Source of the DNA: Streptomyces atriruber
GTDB lineage: Bacteria; Actinomycetota; Actinomycetes; Streptomycetales; Streptomycetaceae
Reading direction: 5' to 3'
DNA length: 36,321 nt
NCBI RefSeq assembly: GCF_001418325.1
Contig: NZ_LIPN01000123.1
Coordinates: 1 to 36,321 of the forward strand
Of the stretch, positions 15,022 through 25,000 are shown piece by piece. Both the position numbers and the translations under genes were made by a program. The notes beneath the pieces were generated by a model. The model was not told where the DNA came from. It searched no databases and saw only the letters and a list, made by a program, of their open reading frames with translations. The first letter of the stretch is position 1; each line of letters starts with the position of its first letter.

Positions 15022-15588
15022 ATGGCGCTCGCGCAGCCCGATCAGGGTGGGCTGCTGCCCGAGCGGATCGCACCGCCGCGCGGCACACTCGCCACCACCG
15101 CCTGCATGGAGACGCTTCAGGTGGGCTATCTGCACGCCGTCGCGGCGGCCGCGGGTTGCTCGCTCTCCCAGCCCTTTCCGGACAACGGCATCGACTGGCA
15201 CGTCAGCCACAGCACCCCCGGGCACACGGTCGACGACGAGGTCACCATCAAGGTCCAGCTCAAGTGCACGTACCAGATACCGCCGAACCCGGCGGGCCCC
15301 GCCTTCTCCTTCACGCTCGACAACGCGCACCTGGAGAAGCTCGCCCGCAGCCCGGTCTCGGTCCACAAGATCCTGGTCGTGATGATCGTGCCCCGGTCCC
15401 AGGACGACTGGCTGAGCGCCGGGCACGACCGGCTCGACCTGCGGCACTGCTGCTACTGGACCAATCTCGCCGGGCACCCCGTGACCGGCCGGCGCAGGAC
15501 CACCGTGCGCGTCCCGACCTCGCGGATCTTCGACGACCGCGCCCTCTGCGAGATCATGACGCGCGTCGGGACGGGAGGGAGACCCTGA
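15022..15588 (+). CDS. DUF4365 protein, PD-(D/E)XK nuclease-like
   Basis: A 188-residue protein. The pattern E30 in an N-terminal helix, G-I-D58-W-H-V, then K-V-Q79-L-K81-C-T matches DUF4365 (Pfam PF14280), whose core resembles Mrr-like PD-(D/E)XK nucleases with a Q-x-K catalytic variant. The C-terminal part (115-188) holds H-K-I-L-V-V-M-I-V and W-L-S-A-G-H-D-R-L-D-L-R-H-C-C-Y-W, also typical. Related domains occur in restriction and defence loci, but in streptomycetes the gene may be core. The ATG at 15022 is preferred over TTG 15016. The TGA stop overlaps the next ATG by one base, so the two are probably coupled. Function unproven. Confidence 0.8.
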   Translation: MALAQPDQGGLLPERIAPPRGTLATTACMETLQVGYLHAVAAAAGCSLSQPFPDNGIDWHVSHSTPGHTVDDEVTIKVQLKCTYQIPPNPAGPAFSFTLDNAHLEKLARSPVSVHKILVVMIVPRSQDDWLSAGHDRLDLRHCCYWTNLAGHPVTGRRRTTVRVPTSRIFDDRALCEIMTRVGTGGRP

Positions 15589-16814
15589 TGCACCGCCCCT
15601 TCGACCACGACGAGCCGATGCCACCCGTCCGCCCGCACCCGATCCCGGCCCCGGGCCGATGGACGGAGCCGCCCGAACCCGCCCTGGTCGACCCCTCCGT
15701 GCTCGGCGCGCTCCTCGCCCGGCACGGCTGGCGGCGGCGCGGCGGAGCCCCCGGCCGCTACGCACGGTGGACGCCCCCGGACCCCGGCGGCGCCGGCACC
15801 AGCCTGCTCGTGCCCGAGAGCCGGGCCTTCCCGGACTGCGAGGACCTCATCGCCGAGGTCCTCATCGCGCTGTCCCGCAGCGCCTCGCCCGCCGCGCGCG
15901 ACGTACTCGTCGGGCTCGCCGTGCCCAGCGACGAGATCCACTGGTGGCGCGACGTGCCGACGGGGCCCGCGGACACCGCGACCTGGCCCGCGGAGGAACA
16001 GCTGCGCTCCGCCGCACGGCAGACGCTGCTCGCCGGCGCGCTCGCCGCGCGCGGCCGCGCCGGGTACTACGGCGCGCGGCATCGCGGGCCCGCCGCCGCA
16101 TCCCTGGAGAACGTGCTCGTGGGCCCCGCCACGGGCGGGCGGCGGCTCACCGCCTTCGTCCCCGTCATGACCGGGCGCCCCCTCGCGGTCCGGCTCCATC
16201 AGGCGCTGTGCGCGGCCCGGGAGGCCGTGGACTACCAGCGTGCCACCGGTGGCATGGACGCCTTCGACAGCGCGGTCGAGGCGGGCGTCAGCCACGAGCT
16301 GACCGAGGCGCTCGTCGCGATGGTGCGCGGCACGGAAGGGGCGCGCGTCGCGGTGGAGTGGGCGCCGGGCGCGGGGGTGCCCGAGGGGTGCGCGGCCCAC
16401 GCCGGGCCCGTCGAGTTCTCGCCCGGCGACCTGCCGGTGCTGCGCGAGGCGGGCGCCCGGTACCTCCGCGATGAGCCGTCGGTGCCGGTGCGGGTCACCG
16501 GGGCCGTGGTGCGGATGCGGCGGGCGGCGCTCCACGAGGACGGCACCGTGCGGATCCGGGTGATCGCGGGCGCCGACGTCCCGCACATCCGGATGACGCT
16601 GGACGAGGAGTCGTACCGCATCGCGGGCCACGCCCACCTGGTCGGGCTGCCGATCAGGGTGCACGGGCAGCTGGAGAGCCGGGGCGGCTTCCGCAGGCTC
16701 ACCGGGGCGACGGGGGTGGTGCCCGTGCAGGTGGACGAGGCGGAGCGCGACCGGCTCATGAAGTCGCTCCAGGAGAACCTCGACTTCTTCGAGGAGGCGT
16801 GCAGCGCGGACTGA
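15588..16814 (+). CDS. Uncharacterised 408-aa protein coupled to DUF4365 gene
   Basis: No named family recognised. The N-terminal 35 residues are Pro/His-rich. A block with H-G-W-R-R-R-G-G and S-L-L-V-P-E-S-R follows (about 45-80), then a helical segment (80-150) and a middle region with Y-Y-G-A-R-H and F-V-P-V-M-T-G-R-P. The C-terminal 110 residues are strand-rich (V-R-V-T-G-A-V-V, I-R-V-H-G-Q-L) and look OB-like. From memory it resembles a widespread uncharacterised bacterial family of about 400 residues with this block order. The start ATG overlaps the DUF4365 stop (TGATG), suggesting the two proteins work together. thrS follows after 140 bases. Confidence 0.75.
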   Translation: MHRPFDHDEPMPPVRPHPIPAPGRWTEPPEPALVDPSVLGALLARHGWRRRGGAPGRYARWTPPDPGGAGTSLLVPESRAFPDCEDLIAEVLIALSRSASPAARDVLVGLAVPSDEIHWWRDVPTGPADTATWPAEEQLRSAARQTLLAGALAARGRAGYYGARHRGPAAASLENVLVGPATGGRRLTAFVPVMTGRPLAVRLHQALCAAREAVDYQRATGGMDAFDSAVEAGVSHELTEALVAMVRGTEGARVAVEWAPGAGVPEGCAAHAGPVEFSPGDLPVLREAGARYLRDEPSVPVRVTGAVVRMRRAALHEDGTVRIRVIAGADVPHIRMTLDEESYRIAGHAHLVGLPIRVHGQLESRGGFRRLTGATGVVPVQVDEAERDRLMKSLQENLDFFEEACSAD

Positions 16815-16954
16815 AGGGCCTGGAGGAGGTTGGAGGGGGGTCGCAAGGGGCGCGGAGAGATCCGTTTCGCGGCCCGGCCCCGCGGCTCGGTACGATTCCC
16901 CTTGCGTACGCGTGACAGAGAGCGGCGCGCCCCCCCTTCAGGTAGGAGAGACCG

Positions 16955-18934
16955 GTGTCAGACGTCCGTGTGATCATCCAACGCGATTCCGAGCGGGAAG
17001 AGCGCGTGGTGACGACGGGCACTACGGCCGCCGAGCTCTTCACCGGGGAGCGCACCATCGTCGCCGTGCGCGTGGCCGGCGAGCTGAAGGACCTCGCGTA
17101 CGTGCCCGCGGAGGGCGACGAGGTCGAGCCCGTCGAGATCTCCTCCGAGGACGGCCTGAGCATCCTGCGCCACTCGACCGCGCACGTCATGGCGCAGGCC
17201 GTGCAGGAGCTCTTCCCCGACGCCAAGCTCGGCATCGGCCCGCCCATCCGGGACGGCTTCTACTACGACTTCGACGTCAAGGAGCCCTTCACCCCCGAGG
17301 ACCTCAAGCGCATCGAGAAGAAGATGCAGGAGATCCAGAAGCGCGGGCAGAAGTTCTCGCGGCGCGTCACCACCGACGACGACGCCCGCGTCGAGCTCGC
17401 CGATGAGCCGTACAAGCTGGAGCTCATCGGCCTCAAGGGCAACGCCGCACAGGCCGCCGACGGCGCCGACGCCGAGGTGGGCGCCGGCGAGCTGACGATC
17501 TACGACAACCTCGACGCGAAGACCGGCGAGCTGTGCTGGAAGGACCTCTGCCGAGGCCCGCACCTGCCCTCCACCCGCGTCATCCCCGCGTTCAAGCTGA
17601 TGCGCTCCGCCGCCGCCTACTGGCGCGGCAGCGAGAAGAACCCGCAGCTCCAGCGCATCTACGGCACCGCATGGCCGTCCAAGGACGAGCTGAAGGCGCA
17701 CCTGGAGTTCCTCGCCGAGGCCGAGAAGCGCGACCACCGCAAGCTCGGCTCCGAGCTCGACCTCTTCTCCTTCCCGGAGGAGCTCGGCCCGGGCCTCGCG
17801 GTCTTCCACCCCAAGGGCGGTGTGATCCGCAAGGTCATGGAGGACTACTCGCGGCGCCGCCACGAGGTCTCCGGGTACGAGTTCGTGAACACCCCGCACA
17901 TCTCGAAGGAGAAGCTCTTCGAGATCTCGGGCCACCTGCCGCACTACGCCGAGGGCATGTTCCCGCCCATCGAGTTCGACGAGCAGAACTACCGCCTCAA
18001 GGCGATGAACTGCCCGATGCACAACCTGATCTTCAAGTCGCGCGGACGTTCCTACCGCGAGCTGCCGCTGCGCCTCTTCGAGTTCGGCACCGTGTACCGG
18101 TACGAGAAGTCGGGCGTCGTGCACGGCCTGACCCGCTCGCGCGGCTTCACGCAGGACGACTCGCACATCTACTGCACCAAGGAGCAGATGCCGCAGGAGC
18201 TCGACACGCTCCTGACCTTCGTGCTCGACCTGCTGCGCGACTACGGCCTGACCGAGTTCGAGCTCGAGCTGTCCACCCGCGACGACTCCGACAAGTTCAT
18301 CGGCACGGCCGAGGACTGGGAGGAGGCCACCGAGGCGCTGCGGCTCGCCGCCGAGAAGCAGAACCTCCCCTTGGTGCCGGACCCGGGCGGCGCCGCGTAC
18401 TACGGGCCGAAGATCTCCGTGCAGGCCAAGGACGCCATTGGCCGGTCCTGGCAGATGTCGACCATCCAGGTCGACTTCAACCAGCCCAAGCGGTTCAACC
18501 TGGAGTACACGTCGGCGGACGGCTCGCGCCAGCAGCCCGTCATGATTCACCGTGCCCTGTTCGGTTCGATCGAGCGGTTCTTCGGGGTGCTCCTGGAGCA
18601 CTACGCGGGCGCGTTCCCGGCCTGGCTCGCGCCGGTGCAGGCCGTCGGCATCCCGATCGGCGACGGCCACGTCTCGTACCTGCAGGAGTTCGCCGAGAAG
18701 GCGCGCGCCCAGGGGCTCCGGGTCGAGGTGGACGCGTCGTCCGACCGCATGCAGAAGAAGATCCGCAACCAGCAGAAGGCCAAGGTGCCCTTCATGGTCA
18801 TCGCGGGCGACGAGGACATGAACAACGGTTCCGTGTCCTTCCGCTACCGCGACGGCTCGCAGGAGAACGGCATTCCCGTCGACGAGGCCATCGCGAAGAT
18901 CGCCAAGGCGGTCGAGGACCGCGTCCAGGTCTGA
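16955..18934 (+). CDS. thrS: Threonyl-tRNA synthetase
   Basis: A 659-residue class II synthetase that charges tRNA-Thr. In order it has a TGS domain (1-65), an editing domain with H73-S-T-A-H77, the catalytic core with zinc ligands C353, H404 and H532 (positions match E. coli C334/H385/H511 by spacing), and a C-terminal anticodon-binding domain (about 560-659). Full length. The GTG start at 16955 has GGTAGGAG upstream. I see no T-box-like leader in the 140 bases before it. A hairpin terminator follows at 18958-18988. Confidence 0.97.
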   Translation: MSDVRVIIQRDSEREERVVTTGTTAAELFTGERTIVAVRVAGELKDLAYVPAEGDEVEPVEISSEDGLSILRHSTAHVMAQAVQELFPDAKLGIGPPIRDGFYYDFDVKEPFTPEDLKRIEKKMQEIQKRGQKFSRRVTTDDDARVELADEPYKLELIGLKGNAAQAADGADAEVGAGELTIYDNLDAKTGELCWKDLCRGPHLPSTRVIPAFKLMRSAAAYWRGSEKNPQLQRIYGTAWPSKDELKAHLEFLAEAEKRDHRKLGSELDLFSFPEELGPGLAVFHPKGGVIRKVMEDYSRRRHEVSGYEFVNTPHISKEKLFEISGHLPHYAEGMFPPIEFDEQNYRLKAMNCPMHNLIFKSRGRSYRELPLRLFEFGTVYRYEKSGVVHGLTRSRGFTQDDSHIYCTKEQMPQELDTLLTFVLDLLRDYGLTEFELELSTRDDSDKFIGTAEDWEEATEALRLAAEKQNLPLVPDPGGAAYYGPKISVQAKDAIGRSWQMSTIQVDFNQPKRFNLEYTSADGSRQQPVMIHRALFGSIERFFGVLLEHYAGAFPAWLAPVQAVGIPIGDGHVSYLQEFAEKARAQGLRVEVDASSDRMQKKIRNQQKAKVPFMVIAGDEDMNNGSVSFRYRDGSQENGIPVDEAIAKIAKAVEDRVQV

Positions 18935-18952
18935 CGCGCCGACGCTTAGGTT

Positions 18953-19678
18953 TCAGGAGGCCCCCGGGGAATCGCTTCCCGGGGGCCTTCCGTCGTCCTG
19001 TCCGCCGTTCCGCTCGCGGGTCGGGGCGTCGCCCTCGCGCGCGAAGACCTGCAGCAGCCACGACGAGAACGACCCTGTCACCGCGCCGAGCAGCGCGAGA
19101 CCGCAGCCCATCAGGCCGACCGCGACAAGCCGCCCGACGGGTGTCACGGGCGCCACGTCCCCGTACCCCACCGTGGCCAGCGTCGCGCAGGTCCACCACA
19201 CCGCGTCCCCGAAGCTACGGATCGTCGCGCCCGGTGCCCCGTGTTCCTGGTGGTAGACGGCGAGCGCCCCCGCGAAGCCGAGGAGCAGCACGGACAGGCC
19301 CGAGTAGAGCGCCACGCGCGCGTGCAGCGCGAGACGCGGCCGTGCGTGCCTGCGCTGGATCGTCTCGTAGGTGCGCACGAAGCGCAGGGGCCGCAGCAGT
19401 GGCAGGAGCAGGATGACCGTATCCAGCCAGTGCTTTCGGACGAAGCCGAGGCGACGCCCGCTCAGCCGCCACCGCACCGCGTAGTCCACGGCGAACACCG
19501 CCCAGGCCGCGAGGGCCACCGCCAGGCACACGTGGCGCCAGGGCGCGGGCAGTCCGTGGGCGAGCACCCGCACCGCGTAAGCGGCCAGGAACAGCATCGA
19601 TGCCACGGCCAGTGGGACCTCCGCGCGGTTCTCCCAGCGTGCCTTCCTGCTCCCGTCGATCCGGCTCTCATCGATCAT
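18953..19678 (-). CDS. Potassium channel family protein
   Basis: A 241-residue membrane protein with the selectivity filter T169-V-G-Y-G-D174 preceded by the pore helix (A-V-W-W-T-C-A-T-L-A). TM helices lie at about 24-41, 47-66, 84-98, 123-142 and 184-208. The segment L-L-R-P-L-R-F-V-R has spaced arginines like a reduced voltage-sensor S4. The C-terminal tail is short and polar, without an RCK domain. Likely a K+-selective channel. It is convergent with thrS, and its last codons include the thrS terminator hairpin. Confidence 0.9.
   Translation of the reverse strand: MIDESRIDGSRKARWENRAEVPLAVASMLFLAAYAVRVLAHGLPAPWRHVCLAVALAAWAVFAVDYAVRWRLSGRRLGFVRKHWLDTVILLLPLLRPLRFVRTYETIQRRHARPRLALHARVALYSGLSVLLLGFAGALAVYHQEHGAPGATIRSFGDAVWWTCATLATVGYGDVAPVTPVGRLVAVGLMGCGLALLGAVTGSFSSWLLQVFAREGDAPTRERNGGQDDGRPPGSDSPGAS
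18958..18988 (+). terminator. thrS terminator, inside the 3' end of the channel gene
   Basis: AGGCCCCCGGG (18958-18968) pairs with CCCGGGGGCCT (18978-18988), extendable by two pairs, 23 bases after the thrS stop. The same bases encode the last Gly/Pro/Ser residues of the convergent channel gene. Confidence 0.75.
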
Positions 19679-19745
19679 CGGCCAAGCCTCCCCTCGGGTC
19701 CGCGCGCATCAGCCCCGCCGACACGCTCCGAATGGACGAAGTCAT

Positions 19746-20312
19746 ATGCTGCACCCCATGACGAGTGAGCCGGAGCAGCAGATCGGAGTCGGGTCGCAGG
19801 ACGCGTTCCAGCGCCTGTGGACGCCCCACCGGATGGCATACATCCAGGGCGAGAACAAGCCCACGGGCCCAGGGGCCGACGACGGCTGTCCCTTCTGCTC
19901 GATCCCGGCCAAGTCCGACGAGGACGGACTTGTCATCGCGCGCGGCGAGCAGGTGTACGCGGTCCTCAACCTCTACCCGTACAACGGCGGCCACCTGATG
20001 GTCGTGCCCTACCGGCACGTCGCCGACTACACGGAGCTGACGGGTCCCGAGACGGCCGAGCTCGGTGAGCTCACCAAGCAGGCGATGCAGGCGCTGCGCA
20101 CCGCGTCCGGCGCGCACGGCTTCAACATCGGCATGAACCAGGGGACCGTGGCGGGCGCGGGCATCGCCGCGCATCTGCACCAGCACATCGTCCCGCGCTG
20201 GGGCGGCGACACGAACTTCATGCCGGTGGTCGGGCACACCAAGGTGCTGCCGCAGCTGCTCGCCGACACCCGCAAGATGCTCGCGGACGCCTGGCCCACG
20301 TCGGCGGGCTAG
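19746..20312 (+). CDS. HIT-family hydrolase/phosphorylase
   Basis: A 188-residue histidine-triad protein with H143-L-H145-Q-H147 (the H-phi-H-phi-H motif) and an N-terminal C48-P-F-C51 as in zinc-binding actinobacterial members. Based on its place between thrS and pgsA it is probably the counterpart of M. tuberculosis Rv2613c, which I recall as a diadenosine tetraphosphate (Ap4A) phosphorylase. It starts at ATG 19746, or at ATG 19758 four codons on. A terminator hairpin follows. Confidence 0.9.
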   Translation: MLHPMTSEPEQQIGVGSQDAFQRLWTPHRMAYIQGENKPTGPGADDGCPFCSIPAKSDEDGLVIARGEQVYAVLNLYPYNGGHLMVVPYRHVADYTELTGPETAELGELTKQAMQALRTASGAHGFNIGMNQGTVAGAGIAAHLHQHIVPRWGGDTNFMPVVGHTKVLPQLLADTRKMLADAWPTSAG

Positions 20313-20334
20313 CCGCGAGCCCCTTGCATATCGT

Positions 20335-20362
20335 CAACCCCCCTGTGTGATGAGGGGGGTTG
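20335..20362 (+). terminator. Terminator after the HIT gene
   Basis: CAACCCCCCT (20335-20344) pairs with AGGGGGGTTG (20353-20362) around an 8-base loop, 22 bases after the HIT stop and before the regulator gene. Confidence 0.7.
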
Positions 20363-20420
20363 GAGGGGACAACCCCACCTGCCACTCTGCCCTCAGGGAG
20401 AGCTCGGCAGGGGAGGGGTC

Positions 20421-21833
20421 ATGTCCGTCGGTGCGGCTCAGGTGGTCGACCCGGAGTGGGTGGAGTTCGGGCGGCAGCTGCGTTTTCACCGTCGGCGGGC
20501 CGGACTCACACAGCTGCAGCTCGGCAGGCGGGTGGGCTACCACCACAGCTTCATCAGCAGGCTCGAGAGCGGGCTGCGGGAACCGCCCTTCGACCTGGTG
20601 AACCGGCTCGACGCCGTCCTGGACACCGGCGGTCGGCTCGCCGCCGTCGTCGCCTCGCCGCCCCCGTCGCCGCGCGCGCCCGGCCTCTTCCTGGCGGCGC
20701 CCACGCTGTTCTCCCCGATCCCCGGCGCGGACACCCCCGGCGACGAGGCCCTCCTGACCGCGCAGCCGTGGCCGACGACGCTGCCCGTAGAGGGGCTGGC
20801 CTGCCCGCTGCACGGCAGGGTGGGCTGCGCGACGCCCGACCGGAGCTCGGTGACGGACCTGCTGAACGGGCTGACCGGACCGTACGACCGCGACGGCGAC
20901 GTGGTCGGCGCGGAGGTGGAGCTGCTGCACGGTCTGACCGCCGTGCTGGCCTGTCTGATCCGCGAAGCGTTCGTCCACGTCAGCGACGCGTGTGCGGCCA
21001 CCGTGGAACGAGTGCTGCGCGGTGTGGCCCGTTGGGCCCAGGCGGTCGACTCCGCGGGCCGGCTGCCGTACGGCCAGTTGCGGCTCGCCGCCCAGTACGC
21101 CCAGATCGCCGGACGGCTGCGGATGGAGCGAGGGCAGAGCGCCGTCGCCATGGCCTGGTTCGGGCACGGCCTGCGGTGGGCGGACGCAGCCCAGGACGCC
21201 GAGGCCCGGGCGACTCTGCTCAGCGACATGTCCACCCTGGTCCGGCTCGACGGGGACGCCGATTCGATGCTCGTGTACGCGGAGGCCATCGGGGCGGTGG
21301 ACGCCAGGCGGCGCTGGATGACGACCTCGGCCGACCTGTACCAGGCGCGTGCGTACGCGCTGCGCCACGACGCCGCCGCCTGCCGACGGCACATCTCCAT
21401 GGCGCGGCGCAGGTTCGCCAGGCTGGATGACCGGGACCGGCTCGAAGCGCCCTGGTTCGCGGGCGCGGAGGGCGTGCTGCGGCTGGAGTCGGCGATCGGC
21501 GGGGCGCTGCGCGACCTCGCGGTGGTGACGGAGGACCGCGCGGTGGCCCGGCGCGCGATCGAGGCCACCGCCCGGTCGCATGCGCTGCTGCCGCCCGTGA
21601 TGCGCTCCGCGCGTCTGCTGCTCACCTTGCGTCTCGCGGACAGCTGGGCGTGTGCCGGTGATCCCGTCGCGGCGGTCACGCTGGCGGGGCCGGTCCTGGA
21701 AGAGGCCGTGTGCGCACGCGAGTTGATGATCACCGCGGAGTTGCGCGGGCTGCACCGGCGGCTCGTCGGGCGGTGGGGCGATCTGCCGGAGGTGCGGGAG
21801 TACCGGGAGCGGCTGCGGGCCGTGTCGGAGTGA
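20421..21833 (+). CDS. XRE-family regulator with TPR-like C-terminus
   Basis: A 470-residue regulator. An N-terminal helix-turn-helix (about 14-72) reads F-G-R-Q-L-R-x-H-R-R-R-A-G-L-T-Q, with recognition-helix region H-H-S-F-I-S-R-L-E-S-G and D-A-V-L-D-T-G-G at the end. Residues 130-465 are Ala/Arg/Leu-rich helices resembling tetratricopeptide repeats, which in this Streptomyces family usually sense a ligand or partner. The GGAGGGG ribosome-binding site precedes ATG 20421. Immediately downstream (220 bases) is the giant protease on the same strand, a plausible target. Confidence 0.85.
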   Translation: MSVGAAQVVDPEWVEFGRQLRFHRRRAGLTQLQLGRRVGYHHSFISRLESGLREPPFDLVNRLDAVLDTGGRLAAVVASPPPSPRAPGLFLAAPTLFSPIPGADTPGDEALLTAQPWPTTLPVEGLACPLHGRVGCATPDRSSVTDLLNGLTGPYDRDGDVVGAEVELLHGLTAVLACLIREAFVHVSDACAATVERVLRGVARWAQAVDSAGRLPYGQLRLAAQYAQIAGRLRMERGQSAVAMAWFGHGLRWADAAQDAEARATLLSDMSTLVRLDGDADSMLVYAEAIGAVDARRRWMTTSADLYQARAYALRHDAAACRRHISMARRRFARLDDRDRLEAPWFAGAEGVLRLESAIGGALRDLAVVTEDRAVARRAIEATARSHALLPPVMRSARLLLTLRLADSWACAGDPVAAVTLAGPVLEEAVCARELMITAELRGLHRRLVGRWGDLPEVREYRERLRAVSE

Positions 21834-21895
21834 GGCGGTGCGCTCGTGCCGCGCTTGCCAGTTCTTGACGGGGTGTGCCGGGCGCCGGGATTCCA

Positions 21896-21924
21896 TTGAC
21901 CGGGGGCCGGGCCGGTGTGAGGGT
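21896..21924 (+). promoter_or_regulatory. Candidate promoter of the protease gene
   Basis: TTGACC (21896-21901) and GAGGGT (21919-21924) are 17 bases apart, resembling a Streptomyces TTGAC-N17-TAGRRT promoter with a weak -10 box. Another TTGACG occurs at 21865-21870. The remaining leader to 22053 contains a 39-codon open frame (see findings). Confidence 0.35.
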
Positions 21925-22053
21925 TCCGCCAGCCATGAGGATGTCATGTCACCGCCAGTCCGGAATCGGAGCAACGGGTACGACTGCACGGCCTGACGCA
22001 CACGTGCTCCCCCTGGCCCAACGGAGCCTCAACACCTCTCACAAGGAGCCGTG

Positions 22054-25000
22054 ATGCTCAGAAGACCCACCGCGGCCGGGATAACCCTGGTCATGGTTCT
22101 CGCGGGGCTGACGGTGCCGGCGTCGCTCGCCGCGGCGGCGCAGGCCGCACCGTCCGCAGGCAAGCCGGACCCCCTCGCCAAGGCCGTCGCCGCCGCCGAC
22201 AAGGCGGTGCGCAGCGGCCTCGACTCGCTGGCCAAGGGGCCCGAGGAACAGTACGACCGGCACCAGGTCACCCCGTGGACCAAGGGCCTCTACTCGGTCG
22301 CGTACGAGCGCACCTACCGCGGATTGCCGGTGGTGGGCGGGGACGCGGTGGTCCTCGCCGACGGCAAGGGAAAGGTCCGGTCCGTCCAGTCCGCGTCCGA
22401 CGCGAGGATCTCGGTCACCACCAAGGCGGAGGTGACGGCCGCCCAGGCGGTCAGGACGAGCCGTACGAAGCTGGCGTCGGTCAAGAAGGTCGACTCCAAG
22501 CGCCTGGTGATCCGGGTGAAGAAGGACGTGTCCACGCTCGCGTGGGAGACCCGGCTGACCGGCAAGACCAAAGCGGGTGACCCCAGCAAGCTGCACGTCT
22601 TCGTCAACGCGCTCACCGGCAAGGTCGTCGACACCTACGACGACGTGCGCTCGGGCAGCGGCCACAGCAAGTGGAACGGCCCCGACCCGCTGACCATCGA
22701 CACCTCCCGGTCCGGCAGCAACTACGTGCTGCGCGACACCACCCGCCCCGGTCTGCAGTGTTCGAGCTACCAGGGCAGTGTGTTCAGCAAGGCGACCGAC
22801 GACTGGGGGACCGGCAACCCCACCAGCCGGGAGACCGGCTGCGTCGACGTGATGTTCGCCGCGCAGAAGCAGTCGAACATGCTCAAGGAGTGGTTCGGGC
22901 GCAACGGTCACAACGGCAACGGCGGCAGCTGGCCGGTGAGCGTCGGGCTCAACGAGCTCAACGCCTACTGGGACGGCTCCGCAGTCACCATCGGCCACAA
23001 CAGCGCCAATGAGTGGATCGCCGGAGTGGACGTCGTCGCCCACGAGTTCGGCCACGGCCTGGACTCCAACACGCCCGGCGGCGCGAACCACGAGAGCGGC
23101 CTGGGCGAGGCGACCGGCGACATCATGGGCGCCCTGACCGAGGCGTACATCAATCAGCCCGCCCCCTACGACACCCCCGACTACACCGTCGGGGAAATGA
23201 TCAACCTGCAGGGGCGCGGCCCGATCCGGAACATGTACGACCCGAGCCGGGTCAACAACGACCCCAACTGCTACTCCGCCTCGATCCCCAACACGGAGGA
23301 GCACAAGGCGGCCGGGCCCATGAACCACTGGTTCTATCTGCTGGCCGAGGGGTCCAACCCCGGTGGTGGCAAGCCCTCCAGCCCCACCTGCAACAACCAG
23401 CAGGTGACCGGCGTGGGCAACAAGAACGCCGGAAAGATCTTCTACGGCGCCATGCTGCTCAAGACCAGCGGCATGACGTACAAGCGCTACCGCTCCGCCA
23501 CGCTCACCTCGGCGAAGAACCTGGACGCGAGCTGCGACCTCTTCAACGCGACCAAGGCGGCGTGGGACGCCATCAGCATCCCGGCCCAGAGCGGTGACCC
23601 GACCTGCTCCGGGCAGCAGAACGACTTCTCCCTCGGACTCAGCCCGGCCTCGGGGAAGGTCGAGCCGGGTGCCTCGACCTCCGGCACGGTCAACACCACG
23701 ACCGTGACCGGCAGCGCCCAGCAGATCTCGCTGACCGCCTCGGGCGCGCCGACCGGTGTGAACGTCTCGTTCGACCCGGGGACCGTCACCTCCGGCTCCA
23801 ACGCCACCATGAAGATCACCACTGCGGCGTCCACCACGCCCGGCACCTATCCGATCACCGTCACGGGCACCGCGGGCACCAAGACCCACACCGCCCAGTA
23901 CACGCTGACCGTGGGCGGTGGCGGCAACCCGACGCTCCCGCCGGACATCGACGTGGAGAAGGTGCGGGCGCACCTGACGCAGTTCAACACCATCGCCTCG
24001 CAGAACGGCGGCAACCGCCGGTCCACCGGCGCCGGTTACCGGGCCTCCCTCGCGTACGTCAAGGGCAAGCTGGAGGCCGCCGGGTACCAGGTCACCGAGC
24101 AGACCTGCGCCTCCGGCTGCTCCGCCGGTGCGGGCAACAACCTGATCGCCGAGTGGCCGCAGGGTGACGCCAACAACGTGTACATGTTCGGCGCGCACCT
24201 CGACGGCGTGGCCGCGGGACCCGGAATCAACGACAACGGCTCCGGATCCGCCGCGATCCTGGAGGCCGCGCTGACCCTGGCACAGAACAACCCCACCATG
24301 AAGAACCGCGTCCGTTTCGCCTGGTGGACCGACGAGGAGCAGGGCCTGAACGGCTCCGACTACTACGCCGGATCGCTCTCGGGCACGGAACGCGCCAAGA
24401 TCAAGGCGTACTACAACTTCGACATGATCGGATCGAGCAACGCCGGGTACTTCATCAACAACCTGACCTCGTCGGCCTCGGTTCCGCTGCGGGACTACTG
24501 GACGTCCCTCAACCTCGCACCCCAGGAGAACGTCGAGGGACAGGGGCGGTCGGACGACGCCTCCTTCCAGCGCGTCGGCATCCCGACCTCCGGATACGCC
24601 ACCGGTGCGTCGGCCACGAAGTCCGCGGCCGAGGCCGCGAAGTGGGGCGGCACCGCGGGCCGTTCGTACGACTCGTGCTACCACTCCGCCTGTGACACCA
24701 CCGCCAACGTCAGCGCCACCTCGCTGGACCGCAGCACGGACGGGGTCGCGTACGCGCTCTGGAAGACGGCGGTCGGCGACAAGCCCGCTCCGACGGACGA
24801 CTTCTCCCTCTCCGCCGACCCGGCCTCGGGCACGGTCGAGCGCGGTTCCTCCGCGAAGGTCACCCTCGCCACCGCGACGACCAGTGGGTCGGCGCAGAAG
24901 GTGGGGCTCTCGGCCTCGGGGGCCCCGGCAGGGGTGAGCGTCTCCATCAGTCCGCAGTCGGTGCTCTCGGGCGAGTCCGCGACGGCAACCGTCGACGTCG

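Noticed and set aside
13974..16814. Genomic island integrated at tRNA-Val
   Set aside because: There is no integrase and no duplicated tRNA 3' end beyond the second intact tRNA-Val gene, and the genes match the base composition of the surroundings.
16815..16954. T-box leader before thrS
   Set aside because: No specifier-loop, T-box consensus or terminator/antiterminator pair could be seen in the 140 bases.
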